Source: Flavobacteriales bacterium (GTDB lineage: Bacteria; Bacteroidota; Bacteroidia; Flavobacteriales_D; Crocinitomicaceae). Taken from it: a stretch of 37,061 nucleotides of DNA. Positions 1 to 8,600 of the stretch are shown one piece after another. How positions within the stretch are numbered: the first letter of the stretch is position 1; every line of letters starts with the position of its first letter. The translations under genes were made by a program, and so were the position numbers. The notes under the pieces were generated by a model. That model ran no database searches, had not been told where the DNA came from, and was given only the letters and a program-made list of their open reading frames with translations. Location of the stretch: assembly GCA_003331365.1 (NCBI GenBank), contig QOQC01000010.1, forward strand, positions 1-37,061. The letters run 5' to 3'.

Positions 1-13
1 AATATGTTCAAAT

Positions 14-45
14 AAAAAAGGAACCCCAATGAAGTGATTCCTTTT
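14..45 (-). terminator. Rho-independent terminator of fabI
   Basis: Read on the minus strand just after the fabI stop, AAAAGGAA (45-38) pairs with TTCCTTTT (23-16) around a 14-nt loop and runs into six T residues. An 8-bp stem plus T-tract in this position is a typical intrinsic terminator. Confidence 0.75.
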
Positions 46-70
46 GTACGGTAGGTTATTGGTAAAATTT

Positions 71-886
71 TTATTCGTCTCCGAATCTTTCGATTACAGG
101 TTGAGTTACACCTGTGTTTGAGAATCCTCCATCATGAAAGAGGTTTTGCATCGTGACGTATTTGGTTAAATCTGAGAACATGCTGATACAATAATCTGCA
201 CAGGCCATTGCAGAGGCATTGCCTAATGGTGACATTTGTTCTGAGAAATTGATAAATTCATTGAATCCTTTAATTCCTTGACCAGCAGTGGTAACTGTTG
301 GAGATTGAGAAATGGTATTCACACGTACCTTATTTTTGATTCCGTAGTGATATCCAAAAGAACGTGCAATGGACTCCAATAATGATTTTGCATCAGCCAT
401 ATCATTGTAATCTGGAAATATTCTTTGCGCAGCTATATAGGAAAGAGCGAGAACAGAACCCCATTCATTCATGGCATCGTGCTTATATAAAGTGGCCAGC
501 GTTTTGTGAAGTGAAGTGGCTGAAACGTCCATAGTCTGACTATAAAAACGATAGTCGTTTTCGGTATAATGTTTCTTTTTTCTGACATTTGGAGACATAC
601 CAATAGAATGCAAAACAAAATCAATCTTACCTCCTAATATTTCCATAGATTGAGTAACCAAGTGATCAAGCTCCTCAACATTAGTTGCATCTGCAGGAAT
701 AATTTGACTTCCTGTCTCTTCGGCAAGTTGGTTGATTTCTCCCATGCGCATTGCAATTGGTGCATTCGTTAATACAAATGTTGCTCCCTCTTCATGAGCT
801 CTTTGCGCAACTTTCCAGGCAATAGACTGGTTGTTTAATGCGCCAAAGATGATTCCTCTTTTTCCTTTCAATAAATTGTTAGCCAT
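71..886 (-). CDS. fabI: Enoyl-[acyl-carrier-protein] reductase (NADH), FabI
   Basis: This is the last reductive step of each type II fatty-acid elongation cycle: NAD(P)H-dependent reduction of trans-2-enoyl-ACP in the cytoplasm. The 271-residue protein is a short-chain dehydrogenase-type Rossmann fold. The FabI-specific nucleotide loop GALNNQSIAW is at residues 15-24. The catalytic set is Tyr150, Tyr160 and Lys167 in the arrangement SY-x9-Y-x6-K, which matches Y146/Y156/K163 of E. coli FabI offset by four. E. coli FabI is 262 residues, so length is normal. It starts at ATG 886, has a TAATTTTG promoter element 15 bp upstream and a terminator directly after it, so it is probably monocistronic. 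The family assignment is secure. It is the usual target of triclosan-type inhibitors, but sensitivity cannot be judged here. Confidence 0.97.
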   Translation of the reverse strand: MANNLLKGKRGIIFGALNNQSIAWKVAQRAHEEGATFVLTNAPIAMRMGEINQLAEETGSQIIPADATNVEELDHLVTQSMEILGGKIDFVLHSIGMSPNVRKKKHYTENDYRFYSQTMDVSATSLHKTLATLYKHDAMNEWGSVLALSYIAAQRIFPDYNDMADAKSLLESIARSFGYHYGIKNKVRVNTISQSPTVTTAGQGIKGFNEFINFSEQMSPLGNASAMACADYCISMFSDLTKYVTMQNLFHDGGFSNTGVTQPVIERFGDE

Positions 887-900
887 CGTAATATTTTGGA

Positions 901-908
901 CAAAATTA
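901..908 (-). promoter_or_regulatory. fabI promoter -7 element (TAnnTTTG)
   Basis: The minus strand reads TAATTTTG, an exact match to the Bacteroidota -7 consensus TAnnTTTG, ending 14 nt before the fabI ATG. No clear TTG lies 17-23 bp upstream of it. Further upstream the 8-mer TGTGAATT occurs twice on the plus strand (938-945 and 961-968), 23 bp apart start to start, which could be an operator but may be chance. Confidence 0.5.
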
Positions 909-992
909 ATAAAACTTGTTTGTCTAAACCTTAATTATGTGAATTACATGAACAAGCCATTGTGAATTGTTGTAATCAGCTAAACTCTAAGA

Positions 993-1286
993 TTATTGTA
1001 TCTTTTTCAGATACTTGGCATCAATATAGAATGTCCCAAATGGAATTAGTGATGCGATGAAGAATAATATGCCCTCCGACCATGACCATGAATTTCGTAC
1101 GGTTAAAACCAATAACCAAAGACAATATAAAATGAATACAAATCCATGTATCATTCCCACAACATAATTCGGCTCTAATATTTGAAAAATATATTTTAAG
1201 GGCATGGTAATCCCAAAGCATATGTATGATACGCCTTCAATTAAGGCGAGAATTCTAAATTGGTTTAAATTGAAGTTATTTATCAT
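993..1286 (-). CDS. DUF3817 family integral membrane protein
   Basis: A 97-residue, very hydrophobic protein with about three membrane segments (roughly residues 10-32, 40-62 and 70-88). It fits the DUF3817 family of small bacterial membrane proteins: an N-terminal FRxxALIEGxSY motif, MPLKY at about 28-32, a GxxHG motif near residues 44-48 and a late SLIPFGTF motif. The biochemical role of the family is unknown. Its ATG overlaps the uvrB stop as ATGA (1283-1286), so it should be translationally coupled to uvrB and share its mRNA. Whether this pairing has meaning for DNA repair is not shown by the sequence. Confidence 0.85.
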   Translation of the reverse strand: MINNFNLNQFRILALIEGVSYICFGITMPLKYIFQILEPNYVVGMIHGFVFILYCLWLLVLTVRNSWSWSEGILFFIASLIPFGTFYIDAKYLKKIQ

Positions 1287-3301
1287 TTAAACTGGTTTTC
1301 TATTTTCTGTAAATCTCTCATCTGATCACGGAATTTAGCAGCTTCAATAAAATCTAAATCTTTTGCTGCTTTTTCCATAAGCTTCCGAATACGTTTTATT
1401 TCTTTCACAAGTGCTTTTTGATCTTTAAAATCATTGGCAATCGGTGCTTGGGCTTTCGCCTCCATTCTTTCTGCTTTTTGCGCTGATGACTCACCATCAG
1501 CAACTTTAGTGGATTCTAGTATAACATCTTTTGATTTTTGAAGTGCTGTTGGCGTTATGCCATGTTTTTCGTTATACCCCATTTGTAATTTTCTTCTCCG
1601 TTCTGTTTCATCGATGGTACGTTTCATAGATTTTGTAATTTGATCCGCAAACATGATTACATATCCGTTAACATTTCGGGCTGCACGTCCAACAGTTTGA
1701 ACCAATGATCTTTCGTTTCTTAAGAACCCTTCTTTATCAGCATCAATAATAGCTACGAAGGAAACCTCTGGTAAATCAAGTCCTTCTCTAAGGAGATTTA
1801 CGCCAATCAACACATCGAACTGTCCAAGACGTAATTGTCGCAGAATTTCAACGCGTTCAATGGTGTCAATTTCACTATGTATATATCTACAGAGAATTCC
1901 CATCTTGTCAAGATATTTCTGAAGTTCTTCTGCCATTCTTTTTGTCAATGTCGTTACTAGTGTTCGTTCGTTTTTTTGAATCCGGTTTTGAATTTCTGTA
2001 ATTAAGGCATCGATTTGATTCAAGCTAGGTTTTACCTCGATTACTGGATCCAATAATCCTGTTGGGCGTATTAATTGTTCAACAAGAATTCCTTCAGATT
2101 TTTCAATTTCGTAATCTGCGGGTGTTGCGGACACATAAATACATTGTTGAAACATTGTTTCGAATTCCTCAAATTTTAGGGGTCGATTGTCAATTGCGGC
2201 TTGCAGTCTAAAACCGTATTCAACCAAATTGGTTTTTCTTGCGCGATCACCACCGTACATCCCTTTAACTTGCGGTAAGGTTACATGACTTTCATCAATG
2301 ACCATTAGAAAATCATTTGGAAAATAATCAAGCAGACAAAAAGGCCGTTGACCAGGAACTCTTCTGTCAAAATATCTCGAATAATTCTCAATTCCTGAGC
2401 AATAACCGAGCTCTTTGATCATTTCGAGATCATATTCAACCCGGTCTTTCAGTCGTTGAGCCTCTTCCGCTTTGCCTTCCTTTTGAAATGACTCCACTTG
2501 AACCAATAAATCATCTTGGATTTCAATTATGGCTTGATGCGTGTTTTCCGGACTTGAAACAAATAAATTAGCAGGGTAGATTAAAATTTCTTCTAAATTT
2601 TCAATGGTCTTCCCCGATTCAGGGTCAATCGTGGAAATATCTTCTATTTCATCACCCCAAAATTCGAATCGGATAGCATAATCCGTGTAAGCCAAGTATA
2701 AATCAATGGTATCTCCCCTTACTCTAAAATTTCCCCTTTCAAAATTATCATCAGATCTTGAATAGAGATTTTCAACAAATTTCAGGAGCAATTTATTCCG
2801 TGAAATGGTTTGACCTTTTTTCAAAGTAATAATACTCTTTTTGAACTCTGTTGGATTCCCTATTCCATATATACATGAAACTGAGGCTATAATAATTACA
2901 TCACGTCTTCCCGATAGCAAGGCAGATGTAGCTGACAACCTCAATTTTTCAATTTCATCATTAATCTGAAGGTCCTTTTCAATGTATGTATTGGTTACGG
3001 GAAGATACGCTTCTGGCTGATAATAGTCATAATAGGATACAAAATATTCAACCTTATTTTCTGGAAAAAACTGTTTAAACTCACCGTAAAGCTGAGCAGC
3101 AAGTGTTTTATTGTGAGACAGGATAAGTGTAGGTTTATTCACTTTTTCAATGACGTTAGCAACCGTAAACGTTTTACCACTTCCGGTTACACCAAGAAGT
3201 GTTTGTTGATTTATGCCTGAGTCCATACCGTCTATTAATTGCGAAATGGCCTCAGGTTGATCTCCAGTTGGTTGATAATCAGAAACGAGTTTGAATTCCA
3301 T
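1283..3301 (-). CDS. uvrB: Excinuclease ABC subunit B (UvrB)
   Basis: UvrB is the damage-verifying helicase-like subunit of nucleotide excision repair; it is loaded by UvrA and recruits UvrC. The 672-residue protein shows the full family layout. Walker A GVTGSGKT is at 37-44. The tyrosine-rich beta-hairpin that inserts between DNA strands lies around residues 90-113 (YYDYYQPEAYLP). The Walker B-type DESH box is at 336-339, helicase motif VI (QTVGRAARN) is near 540, and a C-terminal UVR motif that binds UvrC lies around 630-665. Length equals that of E. coli UvrB (673). It starts at ATG 3301 with no better alternative, and a DUF3817 gene follows with a 4-nt overlap. No SOS box was identified. 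Confidence 0.98.
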   Translation of the reverse strand: MEFKLVSDYQPTGDQPEAISQLIDGMDSGINQQTLLGVTGSGKTFTVANVIEKVNKPTLILSHNKTLAAQLYGEFKQFFPENKVEYFVSYYDYYQPEAYLPVTNTYIEKDLQINDEIEKLRLSATSALLSGRRDVIIIASVSCIYGIGNPTEFKKSIITLKKGQTISRNKLLLKFVENLYSRSDDNFERGNFRVRGDTIDLYLAYTDYAIRFEFWGDEIEDISTIDPESGKTIENLEEILIYPANLFVSSPENTHQAIIEIQDDLLVQVESFQKEGKAEEAQRLKDRVEYDLEMIKELGYCSGIENYSRYFDRRVPGQRPFCLLDYFPNDFLMVIDESHVTLPQVKGMYGGDRARKTNLVEYGFRLQAAIDNRPLKFEEFETMFQQCIYVSATPADYEIEKSEGILVEQLIRPTGLLDPVIEVKPSLNQIDALITEIQNRIQKNERTLVTTLTKRMAEELQKYLDKMGILCRYIHSEIDTIERVEILRQLRLGQFDVLIGVNLLREGLDLPEVSFVAIIDADKEGFLRNERSLVQTVGRAARNVNGYVIMFADQITKSMKRTIDETERRRKLQMGYNEKHGITPTALQKSKDVILESTKVADGESSAQKAERMEAKAQAPIANDFKDQKALVKEIKRIRKLMEKAAKDLDFIEAAKFRDQMRDLQKIENQFK

Positions 3302-3307
3302 GTGTTG

Positions 3308-3342
3308 TAAAAATAAATAAACAACGGAATGATTCGTTCAAA
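3308..3342 (-). promoter_or_regulatory. Candidate uvrB promoter
   Basis: On the minus strand TTTG (3342-3339) is followed after 23 bp by TATTTTTA (3315-3308), one mismatch from TAnnTTTG, ending 6 nt before the uvrB ATG. Spacing is at the upper end of the 17-23 bp range known for flavobacteria. The TTTG lies in the T-tract of the terminator immediately upstream, so terminator and promoter would share bases. Confidence 0.35.
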
Positions 3343-3364
3343 AAAAACGCCCTGAGGCGTTTTT
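3341..3364 (-). terminator. Hairpin terminator of the 51-aa small gene
   Basis: A 9-bp perfect stem, AAAAACGCC (3343-3351) with GGCGTTTTT (3356-3364), closes a four-base loop. On the minus strand it sits directly after the stop codon of the small gene at 3366 and is followed by a seven-T run. It could also work on the plus strand, but no plus-strand gene precedes it. Confidence 0.8.
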
Positions 3365-3365
3365 C

Positions 3366-3521
3366 TTAATTTTTACAAACCAATATCTTCTTTTTCTTTA
3401 GTTTTTTAACTTCAAATGCCTTACTATAACTCAAGATAAAGTTTATTGAGGCTGGACTGGGTAAAGATTGGGTGTGAATTGGTTTACTTTCAGCAGAGTA
3501 TTTATGCATCATACGCAACAT
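3366..3521 (-). CDS. Small basic protein, 51 aa, function unknown
   Basis: This short frame runs from ATG 3521 to TAA at 3366. Its product begins MLRMMHKYSAESKP and ends KKKKILVCKN. It has a Pro/Ser-rich middle (HTQSLPSPAS, residues 16-25), a short stretch that could be helical (INFILSYSKAFEV, 26-38) and a run of lysines. Three things suggest a real gene: it fills a gap that is otherwise empty, it is divergent from fbaA with both starts facing a shared A/T-rich region, and a strong intrinsic terminator begins two bases past its stop. The composition looks constrained and not like random AT-rich translation. I have an impression of similar short proteins in other Flavobacteriia but cannot verify it. 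No signal peptide, Cys pair or known domain is visible. Confidence 0.6.
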   Translation of the reverse strand: MLRMMHKYSAESKPIHTQSLPSPASINFILSYSKAFEVKKLKKKKILVCKN

Positions 3522-3582
3522 GTTTTTTTTATTAAAACGAACGATTCTTGAATTTATTTTAACCCTTCCTTTTTTAATTTTT

Positions 3583-3590
3583 TACATTTG
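3583..3590 (+). promoter_or_regulatory. fbaA promoter -7 element
   Basis: TACATTTG matches TAnnTTTG exactly and ends 21 nt before the fbaA ATG at 3612. Its last three bases are the TTG that would otherwise serve as an upstream start, which argues against that start. No TTG is seen 17-23 bp upstream. Confidence 0.5.
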
Positions 3591-3611
3591 CAAAATCAAA
3601 ACAATTTTGAA

Positions 3612-4679
3612 ATGAGTCATAATATAAAACCGGGAGTAGCTACGGGTTCAGAAGTTCAAGAAATATTTCGCTATGCGAAAGAAAAGAACTTTGCTTTGCC
3701 TGCTGTGAACGTCTCTTCAACGAGCACAGTGAACGCGGTAATGGAAACTGCTGCGAAGCTAAATGCACCAGTAATTATACAATTTTCAATAGGAGGCTCT
3801 CAGTTTTTCGCTGGAAAATCATTAGACAATTCTAACCACCAAGCGGCCATTTTAGGAGCTTCCTCAGGGGCTCGTCACGTGCACCGTTTGGCTGAGGCTT
3901 ATGGAGCCACTGTTATTCTTCATACTGACCATTGTCATAAGGCAAAATTACCTTGGATTGATGGTCTTATGGATGAAGGGGAAAAGTATTTCGGTTATTA
4001 TGGAGTTCCTTTGTACAGCTCTCACATGATTGATTTATCAGAGGAACCGATTAATGAAAATATTGAATTGTGTAAGGTATATCTCGAACGCATGAGTAAA
4101 ATGGGAATGACCCTGGAAATTGAATTGGGCATAACTGGTGGAGAAGAGGATGGCGTTGATAATACCGATATAGATTCTTCAAAGCTTTATACACAACCAG
4201 AGGAGGTTTCATATGCCTATGAAGAATTAATGAAAATATCGCCAAACTTTACAATTGCTGCTGCATTCGGAAATGTTCATGGTGTATATAAACCAGGCAA
4301 TGTCAAGTTGACTCCAAAAATCCTTAAAAATTCTCAAGAATATATTCGTGATAAATTTCAAACGGAATACAATCCGATAGACTTTGTATTTCATGGAGGC
4401 TCAGGATCCTCCCTTGAAGAAATTCGTGAGGCGATTAGTTATGGAGTGATTAAAATGAATATTGATACTGATTTACAATATGCTTTCACTGAGGGAGCAA
4501 GAGATTATATACTTAATAAGCAAGAATACCTCAAGAGTCAAATAGGTAATCCAGAAGGAGAAGATTTGCCCAACAAAAAATACTACGACCCACGAAAGTG
4601 GTTACGTGAAGGGGAAAATACATTCGTTCATAGGTTAGAGAAATGTTTTTCGGATTTAAATAATCTTCAAACCTTATAA
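3612..4679 (+). CDS. fbaA: Class II fructose-bisphosphate aldolase
   Basis: It catalyses the reversible zinc-dependent cleavage of fructose-1,6-bisphosphate into glyceraldehyde-3-phosphate and dihydroxyacetone phosphate in glycolysis and gluconeogenesis. With the ATG at 3612 the protein has 355 residues (E. coli FbaA 359) and is of the class IIA type. Asp106 and His107 in LHTDHC are the catalytic acid and a metal ligand. The NVHG (His223) and FHGGSGSS (His261) motifs supply the other zinc histidines and the phosphate-binding loop. The frame is open back to a TTG at 3588, but that TTG is inside a promoter element and MSHNIKPG is the usual beginning of this family. accD follows after 30 nt, so the two are probably cotranscribed and share the hairpin at 5579. 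Confidence 0.96.
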   Translation: MSHNIKPGVATGSEVQEIFRYAKEKNFALPAVNVSSTSTVNAVMETAAKLNAPVIIQFSIGGSQFFAGKSLDNSNHQAAILGASSGARHVHRLAEAYGATVILHTDHCHKAKLPWIDGLMDEGEKYFGYYGVPLYSSHMIDLSEEPINENIELCKVYLERMSKMGMTLEIELGITGGEEDGVDNTDIDSSKLYTQPEEVSYAYEELMKISPNFTIAAAFGNVHGVYKPGNVKLTPKILKNSQEYIRDKFQTEYNPIDFVFHGGSGSSLEEIREAISYGVIKMNIDTDLQYAFTEGARDYILNKQEYLKSQIGNPEGEDLPNKKYYDPRKWLREGENTFVHRLEKCFSDLNNLQTL

Positions 4680-4709
4680 ATCTTTATTAATTTTAAGCAA
4701 AGAAATAAA

Positions 4710-5555
4710 ATGAGTTGGTTCAAAAGAAATAAAGAAGGAATAACCACTACCACAAGTGAGAAAAAAGAAGTTCCTGAAGGTTTATGGTCAAAGTGCACCA
4801 ATTGTAAAACGATTTTTACAAAAGGCGATTTGGAAAAATTGAACTATGTATGTGACCGTTGCTCACATCACGAGCGTATTGGTTCTGAGGAATATTTTTC
4901 TATGATTTTTGATGGTGGAAAATATACCGAACTGAATGCAAAGGTAAAGCCTGGTGACCCATTGTCATTTGAGGACACTAAAAAATATACGGATAGGGTT
5001 AAGACAACACAGCAGAATACAGGATTATCAGATGCTGTTAGGACCGCCAAGGGAAAACTCAATAAAAAAGATATTGTCGTGGCTGCAATGGATTTTAAAT
5101 TCATAGGTGGTTCAATGGGTTCTGTTATGGGGGAAAAAATTGCGAGAGCCATTGATGAAGCTTTAAAGTTAAACTGCCCATTTATGATTATCTCGAAATC
5201 AGGAGGAGCAAGGATGATGGAGGCAGGCTTTTCATTAATGCAGATGGCTAAGATATCTGGTAAGTTGGGTCAGCTTTCTGATGCCAAATTGCCTTATATT
5301 TCATACTTAACTGATCCGACAACTGGAGGTGTTACTGCCTCTTTTGCTATGCTTGGGGATGTAAATATAGCTGAGCCCGGTGCATTAATTGCTTTTGCAG
5401 GTCCAAGAGTCGTTAAAGAAACTATTGGAAGGGATCTTCCAGAAGGATTTCAAACCTCGGAGTTTTTATTAGAGCATGGTTTTCTTGATTTTATCGTTGA
5501 CCGAACGGTAATTAGGGATAAACTGACTCTTGTCATTGATTTGTTCACAAAGTAA
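4710..5555 (+). CDS. accD: Acetyl-CoA carboxylase carboxyltransferase subunit beta
   Basis: AccD forms, with AccA, the carboxyltransferase that moves CO2 from carboxybiotin to acetyl-CoA, giving malonyl-CoA for fatty-acid synthesis. The 281-residue protein carries the N-terminal zinc ribbon (Cys29, Cys32, Cys48, Cys51), then the crotonase-like carboxyltransferase core with GGSMGSVMG (133-141) and SGGARM (164-169), the acyl-CoA oxyanion-hole region. Length is close to E. coli AccD (304). It sits 30 nt downstream of fbaA, linking a glycolytic enzyme with the first committed step of fatty-acid synthesis in one likely transcript. accA is not in the window. Confidence 0.97.
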   Translation: MSWFKRNKEGITTTTSEKKEVPEGLWSKCTNCKTIFTKGDLEKLNYVCDRCSHHERIGSEEYFSMIFDGGKYTELNAKVKPGDPLSFEDTKKYTDRVKTTQQNTGLSDAVRTAKGKLNKKDIVVAAMDFKFIGGSMGSVMGEKIARAIDEALKLNCPFMIISKSGGARMMEAGFSLMQMAKISGKLGQLSDAKLPYISYLTDPTTGGVTASFAMLGDVNIAEPGALIAFAGPRVVKETIGRDLPEGFQTSEFLLEHGFLDFIVDRTVIRDKLTLVIDLFTK

Positions 5556-5578
5556 ATTAGATCAATAATTTGGGTTAT

Positions 5579-5607
5579 TGAAACGAGTTTATTTTTCGTT
5601 TCATTTT
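5579..5607 (+). terminator. Probable terminator of fbaA-accD
   Basis: TGAAACGA (5579-5586) and TCGTTTCA (5596-5603) form a perfect 8-bp stem with a 9-nt loop, followed by TTTT. The stem is only moderately GC-rich and the T run short, so termination strength is uncertain, but it lies 24 nt after the accD stop. Confidence 0.55.
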
Positions 5608-5610
5608 ACG

Positions 5611-5618
5611 TATTTTTG
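5611..5618 (+). promoter_or_regulatory. -7 promoter element of the PNGase F-like gene
   Basis: TATTTTTG matches TAnnTTTG exactly, 12 nt before the ATG at 5631, implying a leader of only a few nucleotides. It starts just after the hairpin ending the previous transcript. No TTG at the proper spacing upstream. Confidence 0.45.
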
Positions 5619-5630
5619 AAAAAAAATACT

Positions 5631-8600
5631 ATGCTCAGAACTGCCTTAATTTTCTTGCTATTGATTTGTTGCTTAATGTCAAATGAAACATTAAAAGCAC
5701 AAGACACCACTTGGGTACAAACTTTTACCTTTGATTCTATAAGCACAAGACGTGCTAATTTTGAATTCCCCAGCTCTTTAAATGAAAAACGTTTTGAAAA
5801 AGTACTCATGTACTACAAATTAAAATGCAGTCCTTTAACTCCATGGGATCAATTCAATTGCGGAGAGTGGGATTACCTAACCTACACGCGTGTTTTTGAT
5901 CATACGGGCGAATATGATTCAGTTCAGGTAGATAGTGTAAGATATTTACACAATTATAGCTCACTGTCGCCTTTTGAATATGAGCCATGGGGGTACGATT
6001 ATCATAATAGTGCTATTGTAACTGAACATGAAAGACTGAATCTTAACAATCCCATACAATTCAATTTAGGACAAGTATCTTCTTCGAGTTCTTTGTATCC
6101 TTTTGATATGAATTATCAAGGAGGAAAATATCAAATGATCATAAATGCCTCCGAATTGGAGATGTCCGGTATGTCTCCTGGAGAAATCAAGTCCTTATGG
6201 TTGAATGTCGCCAATTTAACAAATGGAGGGGAACTCATGCATCCAAGGATATCATTAAAGTCTACTCAAGATACAGATTTAAATCAATTTCATACAAGTG
6301 GATTTACAACGGTGTATGACTTGAGTAGAGGAAATAACGTTTCATCAGTTTATGGGGAGCTTGAATTAGGGCCAAATGAATTTGTATTTAATGAGGCATT
6401 TACTTGGAATGGTTCAGACAATATTATTGTTGAAATTACATTTGATCATTCTTACCCTACAACAAATCTAATTGAGTTTGAAACAGAGCTTAGCAATGTA
6501 GGTCAGGCACTCAATTATTCTTCTAAGAATGGAAGTATGAAATTTAACGGCTCGAATCATGCTCTTTTCGAGCTTTCGGATATAGATATGGGAGATGAAT
6601 TGACCATTTCAATGTGGGTGAAGGGCAATGGCAATACAGGAGTAAACACGTCTATTCTCGAAGGTTATGATACATTGAATCAAAGGGTCATCAATATTCA
6701 CATGCCATGGAGCAATAATCGCATTTACTGGGATTGTGGTGCGGGCTCAAGTTATGATCGTATTGATAAGGACATGAGTAATGATGGTATTGACAATGAA
6801 TGGCATCATTGGGCATTTGTGAAAAAGCAAAGCACGGGGGAGATGATGATTTATAAGGATGGTATTTTGTGGCATAGTGGATTGGATAAAAACCGAACCA
6901 TAGGTGAGCTCCATAGACTAGTTTTAGGAGCAAACAGGAATTTAGGTAATCATTGGAAAGGAAATATCGATCATTTTCGAGTCTTTAATGCGGCCCTTGA
7001 TGAACCAACCATAAGTAATTGGATTTTTAGGAAAATAGATGATTCACACCCGAATTGGAATAATTTAATGGTTGCCTATGATTTTGATAATTTCAGCTAT
7101 GCAAGAGATGCATCACCTAATAATTACTTGTTGATGCCTTCAGAATTGGGAATGATTGATTTTAGTGAAGGGTCAATACCTGGAATGGAAAGAGCGGCAA
7201 ACAGGCTTTTGGTGTCTTTTGGAAATGGGGATTATCAAGACGCTGTTAGTACTCAGATTGGTGTAAGTAAAAAGTTTTTGATTGAGCCAGAGGTTATTTT
7301 TGAATTTGAAACTGTCGATAGACATTTTGAAATTTCCAATGCATTTTTGGGAGCACCTGCAGGAGCAGAAATATCTTATGATGAACAAGGAACAATTATT
7401 ACTTCTACTCCATATTCAACCAGTGAACTATTGACAAATGAAACCATAACCTATTATCAGAAACCTTATGAAATCATATTTGATGTAGAAATCGCAAGAT
7501 ACATCACACCATATGGAATTGGATTTGACCTAGGTCCAAATGGATTTTCATGGATATATGATGTAACTGACTACCAAGACTATCTGAGAAATATTGTTGA
7601 TCTAGCAGCCCATAATACCCAAGAGCTATTGGATTTAAAATTTGCTTTTATAGAAGGTATTCCACCCAGAGACATTCACAAGAGAGAGCCTATTTGGTCG
7701 GATTTTAGGTCATATGGTTTCACGGCTATGGCAGAGGATAACGTTCTTCAAGAAAAGAAAGTTTATTTGTCAGATACCTCACAAGGATTTAAAATTAAAA
7801 CGAGGATGTCCGGACATGGTCAAGTAGGTAATTTTGCCTGTTGCGAGTGGGTTTCAAATGATCATAGTCTTAAGATTGATGGAGTTACTAGATTTGAATG
7901 GGATATTTTCGAAGAGGAAGATTGTGGTACTAATCCCCTTATTGGGCAGGGAGGAACATGGCCTTATGCAAGAGAGGGATGGTGCCCAGGAGATAAGGTT
8001 AAAGAATATGAATTTGAACTAACACCATTTGTCACTCCGGGAGATTCTGTTGCTATAGATTACGTCATTAATGATGTTCCTGCATTAGATCCTGGACAAG
8101 GTGGTGGAAATTATCGTGCAGCATATGATTTAATTTCCTATTCGGCACCTAACTTTGAAAATGATGCCTCAATTGTCGAGATATTGAACCCAAACAATTA
8201 TGAATACTATAGAAAATACAATCCTACTTGTTCAAATCCAAGAGTTATTTTAAGAAACACAGGTGCTGAGCCATTAACTTCATGTACTATTAAATGCTGG
8301 ATAACCTATGGTGATTTTATAGATTATCAATGGACAGGTAACTTAGGTTTTATGGAAGAGGAGATTGTTGAAATACCTGTGGTGGACGATTCATGGTGGA
8401 CAGATCTAGATCAAAACCAAACGTTTACGGCATATGTCCGTGACCTTAATGGGGCATGGGGTAATGATGATTATCAACAAAATAGCGTAAAAAAGTCAAA
8501 ATTTCAAGCACCAGAATCAGTTGACGGACCTTTTTTAATCTGGTTTACAACGAACAATAAAGCCTCTGAAAACGCATATAGATTAATGGATGCTTCTGGT

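Noticed and set aside
4868-5152. Antisense frame of 94 codons inside accD
   Set aside because: Opposite to the conserved carboxyltransferase core, no recognisable product, no promoter or terminator of its own.
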